From assembly GCA_965242665.1 (NCBI GenBank), contig OZ251484.1, positions 1,674,001-1,738,000 on the forward strand: a stretch of 64,000 bases of DNA. Reading direction: 5' to 3'. This document shows, piece after piece, positions 7,647-16,362 of this stretch; position 1 is the first letter of the stretch; the number at the start of each line of letters is the position of its first letter. This stretch comes from VXLM01 sp965242665 (lineage in GTDB: Bacteria > Chloroflexota > Dehalococcoidia > Lucifugimonadales > VXLM01). The position numbers were made by a program, and so were the translations under genes. The notes under the pieces were generated by a model that made no database searches, had not been told where the DNA came from, and was given only the letters and a program-made list of their open reading frames with translations.

Positions 7647-10553
7647 ATGCCGCGAGAGACCGAACCCAACCTCAACAACGCCCTGGGCGGCATCCTGCGA
7701 AAGATGATGCACGGGACGCACCTGCGGTCCGAGAACACCCAGGTCATCCGAGGTAACCCTGGCTTGCGTCCGGACATTCTGATTGCGGCACCCGGACGAT
7801 CCTCGGTCGTAATCGAGACGGAATACGATCCGGCACTGAACGCAGAGGCAGAAGCAAGAGAGCGGCTTGGGCTGTCGATCATCGACCACCCGCGGCCCAT
7901 AGAGGCCGCAATTGCGCTGCGCTATCCCGTGGGTCTGAGCGGCGTCGACGATCTGCAGCGCGCCTTGTCCGACGCCCGCCTTGCCTACTGCGTCTTCACG
8001 GACGATCCCCGAGATCCGGAGCGTTTTCCGGAATCGGGCTGGCTGTATGGGTCGGTGAGCGACCTTGCGGATCTCATTCGTCTGGTGTCCGTACCCCAGA
8101 AGGCGGTGGATGCGGCCGCCGATGCGCTCGAGAGAGGCATCGATCGGGTTGCCGCCATACTGGACGAGTTGGACGAGACTCATCCGGGGATTACGGCAGA
8201 GACCGCGCGCCTGCTCGGAATGGTGAATGTGCCGCAGACGCGTCGCATGGCGTGCGCCATCATTGCCAACGCGCTGATCTTCCACGAACGCATAGCGGGG
8301 ATGCCAGACAACGCGGTGAAGCCGTTGAATCTCGTGTGCGGGCCGGAGGTTTCCAACCCAAAGAGTGAGACATTGAGAGCCTGGGCGGATATCCTGAGGA
8401 TCAACTACTGGCCGATATTCGCCATTGGCAGGGACATCCTTCAGCAAGTTCCATCGAGCCACGCCGCACGCATCCTGCGCACGTTGGAACTTACCGTCGA
8501 AGAGGTAGCCTCCGCGGGCATCGAAAACGGCTACAATCTGACTGGGCGCGTGTTCCAGCGGTTGATCGCGGACCGCAAGTACTTGGCGACGTTCTACACG
8601 CGGCCGGAGTCCGCTGCCTTGCTTGCGCGTCTTGCGGTCGCAAAGATGGACGGCGTCGATTGGTCGGACGCCCAATCTATCGGCAGCTTGCGGATCGGAG
8701 ACTTCGCGTGCGGCACCGGAGCGCTGCTGGGGGCCGTCTACGATCATCTGGCGTCACGCTACGAGCAGGAGGGCGGCACCCCAGCAGCGCTCCACCAAGT
8801 GATGATGGAGGAGGTCATGTACGGGTGCGACGTCATGCCGTCGGCCATCCACATCTCGGGTTCGACACTCTCCGGCTCTCACCCGAGCGTCGGATTCGGC
8901 AACTCTCGTCTGTACACGCTCCCGTACGGCAGGCAGGAGGAGGGATCCTTTGCCATCGGGTCACTCGAACTCCTCCAAACGTCATCTGCGCTGACACTAT
9001 TCAACACCACCGATCCCGCGATGCGAACCGGAAGCGCTGGAGAGGAGACCGCAAGCCGGATCGTCGTAGACATCCCCGACGATGGGTTCGACATGGTGAT
9101 AATGAATCCGCCGTTTACGAGCAACACCAAACATTACGATGCGGAAGCCGGAGTCTTGAACGCCGCGTTCGCCGCATTCGATGCCACACCTCAGGAACAG
9201 TCCGAGATGGCGGCGCGCCTCAAGCAGGCCGCCAAAGAAACCACGTACCACGGACACGCCGGGTTGGCTTCGGCGTTTGCGTCGCTCGCGGACAAGAAGC
9301 TGCGCTCCGGCGGAGTCGTTGCGCTTGTACTGCCGTTTACCGCAGTCAATGGATCGTCTTGGACAAAGTTCCGTGATCTGATAGCAACCAGATATACGGA
9401 CTTGACCGTCGTAAGCATTGCATCCAATGGACAGGGTATATCATTCTCCTCGGACACCGGTATCGCAGAGTGCCTCGTGATCGGACGCAAACTGGGAGAA
9501 GATGAGAAACCGAGCCGACGCGCGAAATTTATTTCCTTGCGACGTAGACCAGCCAGCCTTGTCGAGGCCGCAGAAATCTCCAAGACAATCCTATCCGACT
9601 CGACCACGCGGAGTTTGGAAGACGGGCCCTATGGCGGCACCATAATCTACTCGGGAACCTCCCAATCTGGCGAGATGCTAGACGCGCCCATCAGTGACCA
9701 TAAGAATGGATGGGGAGCCGCACGCATCCTCGACGCTTCCGCTGCCCAGGTCGCACATTTCCTCTCCAAGGGGGACCTATGGCTGCCTGCAGAGCCGAAA
9801 GCCCTGGAACTGCCCGTGGCACGCTTGAACCAGGTTGGAAAACGCGGAGTTCACCACCAGCTACTGGTCAGCGACGCGCACAAAGGCCCGTTCTTGAAGG
9901 CTCCGCCTAGTCCAACTGCTACATATCCATCGTTGTATAACCACTCGGCCAAGGATGAGAGATTCATGGTGTGCGACCCGGACATGTCTTTTCGGGTGAA
10001 ACCCGGGATGGAAAAGAGAGGGATAGAACTATGGACTATCGCCGGCCGCGCCCATCTAACCCTCGACTTCCGTTTCACTTCTCAACCATTGGCGGCGGCA
10101 TTTACTGAGTACGAGAGCATAGGCGGGACGGCATGGCCCAACGTGAACTTCCCAAACACCCAATATGACTACCCTTTCGTTCTATGGTGCAACTCCACGT
10201 TGGGCCTGCTGCTGTATTGGTGGCACGCCAGCCGGCAACAAGATGGACGCGGACGAATGACCGTAGTCGGAATAGAAACCCTTCCCATCCTCGACCTCCG
10301 CACGCTCACGGACGACCAGCTCGCAACCGCCCAATCCATATTCGACAAGTTCCGGGACAAGGAGTTCCAGCCCGCCTATCTCGCGGACGCCGACCCAAAC
10401 CGCGCCCTGCTCGACCACTGCGTCGTCTGCGACATCTTGGGGTTCGATGAGGGCGTGTACGAAGCAGTGCGCCGCCTCGCCGCCAAGTGGTGTGCGGAGC
10501 CGTCCGTGCACGGCGGGAAGGCGCGTCCGCAGGGAGCGAGGCTCGTGGTCTAA
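7647..10553 (+). CDS. Nuclease-N6-adenine methyltransferase fusion, copy 1 (type IIG-like)
   Basis: The 968-residue protein has an N-terminal PD-(D/E)XK-like segment (P42-D43, then E57-T-E59), a helical region, and an N6-adenine methyltransferase core. Motif I is DFACGTGALLGAVY near 351; motif IV is NPPF near 487. A long C-terminal region follows with LWCNSTLGLLL and a final EPSVHGGKAR, probably target recognition. No separate specificity or restriction gene is adjacent. This organisation resembles type IIG restriction-modification enzymes, in which one chain cuts and methylates. I use ATG 7647 because it aligns with the start of copy 3 (MPRQTEP); a GTG at 7629 is the alternative. It is closely related to copy 3 and more distantly to copy 2. 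Cleavage activity is not shown by sequence. Confidence 0.8.
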   Translation: MPRETEPNLNNALGGILRKMMHGTHLRSENTQVIRGNPGLRPDILIAAPGRSSVVIETEYDPALNAEAEARERLGLSIIDHPRPIEAAIALRYPVGLSGVDDLQRALSDARLAYCVFTDDPRDPERFPESGWLYGSVSDLADLIRLVSVPQKAVDAAADALERGIDRVAAILDELDETHPGITAETARLLGMVNVPQTRRMACAIIANALIFHERIAGMPDNAVKPLNLVCGPEVSNPKSETLRAWADILRINYWPIFAIGRDILQQVPSSHAARILRTLELTVEEVASAGIENGYNLTGRVFQRLIADRKYLATFYTRPESAALLARLAVAKMDGVDWSDAQSIGSLRIGDFACGTGALLGAVYDHLASRYEQEGGTPAALHQVMMEEVMYGCDVMPSAIHISGSTLSGSHPSVGFGNSRLYTLPYGRQEEGSFAIGSLELLQTSSALTLFNTTDPAMRTGSAGEETASRIVVDIPDDGFDMVIMNPPFTSNTKHYDAEAGVLNAAFAAFDATPQEQSEMAARLKQAAKETTYHGHAGLASAFASLADKKLRSGGVVALVLPFTAVNGSSWTKFRDLIATRYTDLTVVSIASNGQGISFSSDTGIAECLVIGRKLGEDEKPSRRAKFISLRRRPASLVEAAEISKTILSDSTTRSLEDGPYGGTIIYSGTSQSGEMLDAPISDHKNGWGAARILDASAAQVAHFLSKGDLWLPAEPKALELPVARLNQVGKRGVHHQLLVSDAHKGPFLKAPPSPTATYPSLYNHSAKDERFMVCDPDMSFRVKPGMEKRGIELWTIAGRAHLTLDFRFTSQPLAAAFTEYESIGGTAWPNVNFPNTQYDYPFVLWCNSTLGLLLYWWHASRQQDGRGRMTVVGIETLPILDLRTLTDDQLATAQSIFDKFRDKEFQPAYLADADPNRALLDHCVVCDILGFDEGVYEAVRRLAAKWCAEPSVHGGKARPQGARLVV

Positions 10554-10572
10554 CGCGCAGACGGAGTCCCCT

Positions 10573-11397
10573 CTACTTGGACAAGACGGAAGATGCCATC
10601 TTCTCCAAGGCCGCGATGCTTTCCGACGTATCGGCAGTCGGAAAGTTCAGGACAACCCTGTCGGCCCCAGCGCGCTCGTAGCGGCGAATGACGTCCGGAT
10701 CGTCCGGAATCCCAAATGCCGTAATCTCGATTGAACGCGGATCTCTTCCCGCTGCCTCTGCAAGGCTGTTTAGGCGCGCGCGAGCCTCCGCAATGCGCTC
10801 AGGCGAAACCTCGATCGGCAGCCACCCGTCCGCGTAGTCCACGATCCTCTTGAACACCTGCGGAACATGGCTGCCCAACAAGATTGGAGGATGGGGATTC
10901 TGCACCGGCTTTGGGAAGCAGTACAGAGGCGGAAAGTCATAGTACTTGCCGTGGAACTCGCTCACGTCCTTCGTCCACAGTTCCTTCATTGCAGCGACCG
11001 CCTCCCTCGCCTGCGTCCACCGATGATCGAAGTCCACCCCAAAGATGTCGGCCTCCTCGCGGATCGATCCGGTCCCAATCCCCAGGAGAAAGCGTCCGGA
11101 ACTGTACATGTCGAGCGTAGCTGCCGCTTTCGCAGTGGAAATGGGGTGGCGCTCGGTAACCACGCAAACGGACGTGCCCAACTTGAGCGTTGTCGTGACC
11201 GCTGCCGCCCGACTCAGGAGGACGAACGGGTCGGGAATGTCGCCCCACTCGCGCGGCACCGGCGTTTCGGTATCCACCGGCAAGGCCGGTTGCTCTCCCG
11301 TCCATATCGACTCGAAGCCAAGCTCCTCGGCTCTCCACGCAAAGTCCGCAGGGTCAATAGACCCCGCAGTGAGTATCCCGCTCAATCCAATCTTCAT
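10573..11397 (-). CDS. LLM-class F420-dependent oxidoreductase
   Basis: The 274-residue protein is a luciferase-like TIM barrel: MKIGLSGILT at the first strand, LGFESIWTGEQ, LGTSVCVVTERHP, and GRFLLGIGTGS, typical of the F420-dependent LLM group. It converges with methyltransferase copy 1, ending 19 bases from it. Upstream on the same strand are the YceI lipoprotein and the glycosidase-like gene, spaced 60 and 62 bases, so the three may be cotranscribed. The substrate is unknown. Confidence 0.85.
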   Translation of the reverse strand: MKIGLSGILTAGSIDPADFAWRAEELGFESIWTGEQPALPVDTETPVPREWGDIPDPFVLLSRAAAVTTTLKLGTSVCVVTERHPISTAKAAATLDMYSSGRFLLGIGTGSIREEADIFGVDFDHRWTQAREAVAAMKELWTKDVSEFHGKYYDFPPLYCFPKPVQNPHPPILLGSHVPQVFKRIVDYADGWLPIEVSPERIAEARARLNSLAEAAGRDPRSIEITAFGIPDDPDVIRRYERAGADRVVLNFPTADTSESIAALEKMASSVLSK

Positions 11398-11457
11398 CAG
11401 CGCCTCCGTGTCGATTCCCAGTCAATGCGCGCGCAACTATCGACCATCATAGAAAGA

Positions 11458-12207
11458 TCACCCTCCGGAGACTGCGGCCTTGAAGGCAACCTCGAGACGA
11501 ATCTCGTCCGCAACGCTCAGGACGATCGCGACACGCGGCTTCGTGATGCCGAACTGCTCGAACGTAACCTCGGTCTTCGCCAGCCCCTCCACCGCCCCGC
11601 CGTCGAAATTCGCGGTCACATCCCACGTAACGAGCCGTGTCTGATCCCGGATCGTAAGATTGCCCTCCATCTGAAAAGCAGCCTGTCCGCTTGCAGGCAG
11701 CGGCCACGGCAGACCCCGCACCTCCTGCACTGCGATATCAACGTTCGGAAAGCGGTCGGACTCCAACGACCGGCCGCGAATATACCCATCTCGCCGATCC
11801 GAGTCGCTCCGAAGCGTCTGGACGTTCACCGTGATCTTGGACTGCTCGGCGTCGACTACCCCGTCCGCGGAGAACACGATCTGCCCGTCGATGTCCGAGG
11901 TCGTGCCGACAGCGTCGTTCGGGAGGTCGCGGCGCGCAAGTTGCTCGTTGATGCGGTACAGCGCCTCCGACCCTCCGAGCAGAGTGATGACCGTCATCCC
12001 GCTCTCGACCGCCGGAGAATCGGACGCCGCATCATCCACCGTCGCCGTGGCCGCGGCGGTCGGCTGCGTGGACGCAGGCGAAGGGGTCGGAGATTCTTGA
12101 CGCTCCGACGCTCCGCAGGCCGCGAACAGCAGCGCAATGAAGGCTGCTGCAGTCGACCTCATGCAAATTCCCATCATGGCTTGCCAACTCCGAATCGGTG
12201 ACGACAT
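11458..12207 (-). CDS. YceI-family lipoprotein
   Basis: The 249-residue protein has a signal segment ending in ALLFAAC (Cys31), an acceptable lipobox. A Thr/Pro/Ala-rich linker leads to a YceI-like lipocalin domain: SEALYRINEQL, DGQIVFSADGVV, VTVNVQTLRSD-type strands, RDGYIRGRSL and FPNVDIAVQEV. YceI proteins bind isoprenoid-like ligands in a beta barrel; the ligand here is unknown. GGGAGGG lies five bases before ATG 12207, which fixes the start. It is probably anchored outside the membrane. Confidence 0.8.
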   Translation of the reverse strand: MSSPIRSWQAMMGICMRSTAAAFIALLFAACGASERQESPTPSPASTQPTAAATATVDDAASDSPAVESGMTVITLLGGSEALYRINEQLARRDLPNDAVGTTSDIDGQIVFSADGVVDAEQSKITVNVQTLRSDSDRRDGYIRGRSLESDRFPNVDIAVQEVRGLPWPLPASGQAAFQMEGNLTIRDQTRLVTWDVTANFDGGAVEGLAKTEVTFEQFGITKPRVAIVLSVADEIRLEVAFKAAVSGG

Positions 12208-12269
12208 GATACCCTCCCTACTCGTCTCCTACAACGCCAGCGGTGTGTGCGCAGGCCTTCCAACACATC

Positions 12270-13841
12270 CTACGCCGACAACGGCGAGACCCGCTCGACG
12301 CCAAAACCCTCCGGACGCTCCATGTCCTTGTACCGCATGAGTACCTCGACGCCGTTGATGCTGCGCGTGAACGCCGCGCGAGGCTCGAACTTGAACATCT
12401 CCACTTCCAGTAGGTTGTCGCCGCGGCGCACCAACTCGATCGGGAGCGCGAACCTGAACCAATGCGCGGACATGCCAAGCGGAGCCTGAAGGCTCATGCT
12501 CCCAACGAGGATAGTCTGCATCTTGAGCGCGCGCTCGTCCGTGACCTCTGCGTCGTCGAGGGGAAGCGCCTGTCCGTTGAACCGAATCTCGTATTCGTCT
12601 TCGATGCAGAAGTAGGAGAAACGGATGGTCAGAATGGGTTTTCGCATCTCGCCGTCAGTCCTGGCGCTCTGCACGTCATCCTCGATCCTGATGCCGACCC
12701 GCGCCGTCTTGCCTTCCTCAAGATCGACGGGGCACTCGCGGTGGGGAGTAGTCGTCGGCTGCTCTATCTCGCCCTCTCGCGGCTGGACGACATAGCGTTT
12801 GGGACTGCGGACGTGAACTTCCGGATGCGCCAACTCGCGGAGCATCCGATACTCGCGGTCTGCAAATGGCCAGAGGAGATATCCGTGGTACTGCCCAGCC
12901 CATCCGTCGGCCATGAGATTTTGGTTGAGCGCGCGGTACATCTCGATGCTGGGAAGACCGACGCGCTCGTCGTAGACCCGGCGGGGGGGACGATAGTATG
13001 CAGCCGCGCCGTTGGCGTTCGCCGCATCCGGAAGCCACGGCTGCCTGACTCCACTCTCTGCGACGACGTACGGGTCCTGTCCGACCGCGTAATCCAAGCA
13101 ACCGTCACGCAGCCACTGCTCGACGTCCAAGCACTGGGACAGGTTGACGTCCCGCAGAAGATCCACCCGCGCCATCACGCCCACTTCTCTGCCCTGCTTC
13201 TGTCCAATTCGAGCTGCCAACTCCCGAACGTCCGACACGAAGGAATTCATCGTCTCGATTCCCTCGTCGACTGCGTCGGACTTGAAGTATGCGCCTCCAA
13301 ACTTGTAGTCGAGCTCGATGCCGTCCGCCTCGTAGTCCTCCAGTACCTCCCGGATCACCGCGAGCTTGTGCTCGCGCACATCTCCAACCGCGTAGTCGTA
13401 TGCCCATTCGTCGCGGCCAGGTTCGCCGATGCAGACCTCCAAGCCCCGCTCCCACTTGAGCCGCCCGAACCGTTCGCCGTGCGGGCGCGCACCGTCTTGC
13501 AGCTTGATGCTGGGAAAGACCGCAACGCCTGTCTCTCGTCCGCGGCGGATCACCTCCCGCAGCTGGTCCGTACCACGCAGCGCAGCCTCCTCCACCATGC
13601 GCATGATCCGCCAGTCGATATAGTTCTCCCAAACCTCCTTCTGCTGTCCGACGACCCGACCCACCTTGCTCTGGTGGAAATAGACGTCCCCGTATCCCAG
13701 TCCCAACACGAGCAAATCGACGCCGGTTCCGGCCACCTCATTGACCGGCCACTCGAGCATGTGAATGCTCGCTGGGGGCTCGAGGCGCTTGGCATGAAAA
13801 TGGTGCGCGTCGTTGTAATAGATCAGGCGCGGTCGCTTCAT
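12270..13841 (-). CDS. Glycoside-hydrolase-like TIM-barrel protein
   Basis: The 523-residue product has no signal peptide. Its first two thirds look like a TIM barrel of the glycoside-hydrolase superfamily: RPRLIYYND, LLVLGLGYGDVYF, VAVFPSIKLQDG, and ADGIELDYKFGGAYF near residue 170, where the acidic residues could be catalytic. The last 120 residues are beta-rich (LTIRFSYFCIEDEYEIRFNG), resembling a carbohydrate-binding or jelly-roll domain. ATG 13841 is chosen because GGAGGG lies five bases upstream; the longer frame from 13907 has no site. I cannot assign a family number or substrate. A cytoplasmic glycan-processing role is inference. Confidence 0.6.
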   Translation of the reverse strand: MKRPRLIYYNDAHHFHAKRLEPPASIHMLEWPVNEVAGTGVDLLVLGLGYGDVYFHQSKVGRVVGQQKEVWENYIDWRIMRMVEEAALRGTDQLREVIRRGRETGVAVFPSIKLQDGARPHGERFGRLKWERGLEVCIGEPGRDEWAYDYAVGDVREHKLAVIREVLEDYEADGIELDYKFGGAYFKSDAVDEGIETMNSFVSDVRELAARIGQKQGREVGVMARVDLLRDVNLSQCLDVEQWLRDGCLDYAVGQDPYVVAESGVRQPWLPDAANANGAAAYYRPPRRVYDERVGLPSIEMYRALNQNLMADGWAGQYHGYLLWPFADREYRMLRELAHPEVHVRSPKRYVVQPREGEIEQPTTTPHRECPVDLEEGKTARVGIRIEDDVQSARTDGEMRKPILTIRFSYFCIEDEYEIRFNGQALPLDDAEVTDERALKMQTILVGSMSLQAPLGMSAHWFRFALPIELVRRGDNLLEVEMFKFEPRAAFTRSINGVEVLMRYKDMERPEGFGVERVSPLSA

Positions 13842-13923
13842 ATCGTCCCTCCTGTGTACAATCGCGTATGGTCTGCAAAGGATACCACAAAACCGCCGCC
13901 CCGCCATTTCATTCCGCGCCCTA

Positions 13924-14086
13924 CCGTCATTCTTGCGTCAGGAAACCTTTGCATAGCTGAGCGGAGTAGCTGCTGGGGGATGCTCTGCCCATGGCGGCCC
14001 CGTTCATCTTGCGCGCTCCTGCTTCCATTTGCATACCCCTGGCAAGACGGTATGCAAAGGTCTCTGTAGGCAGGAATGACGACGGG
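13924..14086. repeat. MITE-like inverted-repeat element
   Basis: The region 13924-13955 (CCGTCATTCTTGCGTCAGG, then CCTTTGCATA) is matched in inverse complement, with small differences, by 14051-14086. It encloses about 95 bases with no coding sense. The ends carry the GGAATGACG motif of the window's palindrome family. It occupies most of the gap between two divergently transcribed genes. Confidence 0.45.
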
Positions 14087-14175
14087 AGGATTTCCGATAT
14101 GGCGTGCGGGGTTTGTAATACGGGGGCAACCTCTGTTGATAGAGTGAACAGACCCTGAGTAGTGGAGGGGGCTTA

Positions 14176-14204
14176 TTGGAAGGGGATATGGTGTACCCTA
14201 TAAT
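14176..14204 (+). promoter_or_regulatory. Sigma-70-type promoter for the AGXT-like gene
   Basis: TTGGAA at 14176-14181 and a perfect TATAAT at 14199-14204 are separated by 17 bases. The implied start of transcription near 14211 gives a leader of about 26 bases to ATG 14238. This is one of the cleanest promoters in the window. Confidence 0.7.
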
Positions 14205-14237
14205 ACGCATTAGCAGCCAACGGCGGTGAGGGAGAAC

Positions 14238-15431
14238 ATGACAGAGAATATACCGGAATCGAGAGTGCCTGTGGTATCGCCCCGCATTCTCTTGGGGCCT
14301 GGGCCGAGCAACGCGAGTCCGCGGGTGTTGCAGGCGATGATGTCGCCAATGATTGGGTACGCGGATCCGGACTTCGCGTCGATTCTGGATGAATTGTCCG
14401 ATCTCCTGCGGATGCTGTTTCGGACCGAGGACGGACTAGCGGTCGCGCTGCCTGGTACGGGGAGCGCGGGCATGGAGGCGGGCCTGAACAGCTTGTTGGA
14501 GCCAGGCGATACGGTGGTTATCTGCTCGTGCGGGTTCTTTGGGGAGCGGATGGCGGATATGGCGGAGCGGCTGGGGGCGAACCCCGTCGTGTTGCGGAGC
14601 GCGTGGGGGAAGCCGTTTCCGCCTGAGATGCTGGAGCGGGAGCTTGCGCGCCGGGATTCGGTGAAGATGGTGGCGGCAGTACATGCGGAGACGTCGACGG
14701 GGGTATTGCAGCCGCTCGATGAGATCGGTCGCATGGCGAAGGAAAGCGGCGCGTTGTTCATGGTGGACGCGGTCACATCGTTGGGCGGGAGTAGGTTCGG
14801 ATTCGACGAGATGGGCATCGACTACGCGTACTCGTGCAGCCAGAAGTGCCTTGGCGCGCCGCCGGGCATATGCCCGGCGGCGCTTAGTTCGAGGGCGCTG
14901 GAGGCGATTTCGTCGCGGAAGAGGAAGCCGGCGTCGTGGTATCTCGACTTGGAGATGATCGCGCGGTATTGGGGGCCGGATCATGTGTATCATCATACCG
15001 CTCCGGTGAGCATGATCTTGGCGCTGCGCGAGGCGGCGAGGATGGCGCTCGAGGAAGGGCTGGAGGAGCGGATCGCACGGCATGGCCGGAATGCGGCCGC
15101 GCTGCGGGCCGGGCTGGCGGCTCTGGGACTTGGATTCGTGGTGGAGGAGCAATACCGTCTCAATCAGGTTACGCTCGTGTGGATTCCTGAGGGGGTCGAC
15201 GACGACGAGGTGCGCAGACGCTTGCTCGTGGAACGTTCCATCGAGATCGGTAGAGGCTTTGGGCCGTTCGGAGGCAAGGCTTGGCGGATCGGGTTGATGG
15301 GCGAGTCGTGCAAGGCGGAGTATGTCTTGGGTCTGCTTTCGGCTCTGGAGGGCATCTTGGCGGACGGCGGGTATGAGGTTGCGGCAGGCGCTGGGGTGTC
15401 GGCGGCGAGCAGGTCATTGATGGGAAACTGA
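14238..15431 (+). CDS. Class V aminotransferase, alanine-glyoxylate/serine-pyruvate type
   Basis: The 397-residue protein opens with ILLGPGPSNASPRVLQAM, the hallmark of the AGXT/serine-glyoxylate group. It continues with LPGTGSAGMEAGL (cofactor phosphate site), AVHAETSTGVLQP, MVDAVTSLGG, and the Schiff-base lysine in SCSQKCLGAPPG. It transfers an amino group between small amino acids and glyoxylate or pyruvate. I use ATG 14238 with GAGGGAG just upstream; GTG 14226 would swallow that site. The SDR gene follows after 18 bases, so the two are probably an operon driven by the promoter at 14176-14204. Confidence 0.9.
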   Translation: MTENIPESRVPVVSPRILLGPGPSNASPRVLQAMMSPMIGYADPDFASILDELSDLLRMLFRTEDGLAVALPGTGSAGMEAGLNSLLEPGDTVVICSCGFFGERMADMAERLGANPVVLRSAWGKPFPPEMLERELARRDSVKMVAAVHAETSTGVLQPLDEIGRMAKESGALFMVDAVTSLGGSRFGFDEMGIDYAYSCSQKCLGAPPGICPAALSSRALEAISSRKRKPASWYLDLEMIARYWGPDHVYHHTAPVSMILALREAARMALEEGLEERIARHGRNAAALRAGLAALGLGFVVEEQYRLNQVTLVWIPEGVDDDEVRRRLLVERSIEIGRGFGPFGGKAWRIGLMGESCKAEYVLGLLSALEGILADGGYEVAAGAGVSAASRSLMGN

Positions 15432-15449
15432 AAGTCGGAGGGTTTGGAA

Positions 15450-16199
15450 ATGTCGAGATTCGAGGATCGGACGGCGATCGTGACCGGCGCAGGCGAGGGG
15501 CTGGGGTATGGAATCGCCGAGCGGCTTGGGAGCGAAGGGGCGAGGGTCGTCATCGTGGACATGAACGCGGATACGGCGGACCGGGCGTCCCGGTCGCTCG
15601 GGGAGCGGGGCATCGCGTCGGAGGTAGTGGTCGGTGATGTTGGGGACGATGATACTGCGCGCCGCGCCGCACGCAGCGCGGTAGACCGATGGGGGCGAAT
15701 CGACATCTTGGTGAACAACGCGGGCATCGCAGGGCACTCCGCGAACGTGTGGGAGCTGCCGGTCGAGGAGATGGACCGGGTGTACCGGACGAACTTGCGG
15801 GGAGTGTTCTCATTCTGCCGTCACGTCGTTCCGCACATGCTGGAACGGGACTACGGGCGGATCGTGAACATTGCGTCTATCGCAGGGAAGGAAGGGAACC
15901 CGAAGGCGGTTCCATACTCTGCGACGAAGGCCGGAGTAATCGGCTTGACCAAGTCGATCGGCAAGGAGTTGGCGCGAACGGGGGTTCGCGTGAACTGCGT
16001 GACTCCCGCGGTGGTGCGGACGCGGATCTTGGAGCAGCTCACGCAGGAGCACATCGACTACATGATCTCGAAGATACCGATGGGGCGAACGGGGGAGGTG
16101 TCGGAGGTTGCCGCGCTAGTGGCGTGGCTGTCGTCGGACGAGTGTTCGTTCAGCACGGGTGCTGTGTTCGACATCAGCGGCGGCCGCGCGACGTATTGA
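15450..16199 (+). CDS. SDR-family oxidoreductase (FabG-like)
   Basis: This 249-residue classical short-chain dehydrogenase has the nucleotide motif TGAGEGLGYG, acidic D at the end of strand two (IVDMNAD, suggesting NAD), NNAG near residue 90, and catalytic Ser-Tyr-Lys in IASIAGKEG and YSATKAG. It is similar to 3-oxoacyl-ACP reductases, but the substrate is unknown. ATG 15450 has GGAGGG seven bases upstream. It lies directly behind the aminotransferase, suggesting the two act on related small metabolites. Confidence 0.9.
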   Translation: MSRFEDRTAIVTGAGEGLGYGIAERLGSEGARVVIVDMNADTADRASRSLGERGIASEVVVGDVGDDDTARRAARSAVDRWGRIDILVNNAGIAGHSANVWELPVEEMDRVYRTNLRGVFSFCRHVVPHMLERDYGRIVNIASIAGKEGNPKAVPYSATKAGVIGLTKSIGKELARTGVRVNCVTPAVVRTRILEQLTQEHIDYMISKIPMGRTGEVSEVAALVAWLSSDECSFSTGAVFDISGGRATY

Positions 16200-16209
16200 G
16201 AGGGCAAAT

Positions 16210-16362
16210 ATGAACAGGAATCCGGATCGCAATCCGTTCACTCCCGGAAGCCCGGCGCCGGCCACCTTGTTCGTCAATCTGGATGAGGGGCCGGGGGCGT
16301 ATCGGTTCGTGAACGGGCTGTATCCGGTGTATATGTATATGGAGTCGAGTTTGCATGACTAG
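16210..16362 (+). CDS. Small ORF overlapping methyltransferase copy 2
   Basis: ATG 16210 opens a 50-codon frame (MNRNPDRNPFTPGSPAPATL at the N-terminus) that ends at TAG 16360-16362, overlapping the start of the next gene by eight bases. Such overlap suggests translational coupling. The NPFTPG opening recalls the first residues of some AAA ATPases, so it might be a remnant. I do not recognise a function. It could also be a leader peptide or chance. Confidence 0.4.
   Translation: MNRNPDRNPFTPGSPAPATLFVNLDEGPGAYRFVNGLYPVYMYMESSLHD

Noticed and set aside
12462..14069. A 535-codon plus-strand open frame
   Set aside because: It mirrors the glycosidase-like gene and has no recognisable motif or ribosome site.
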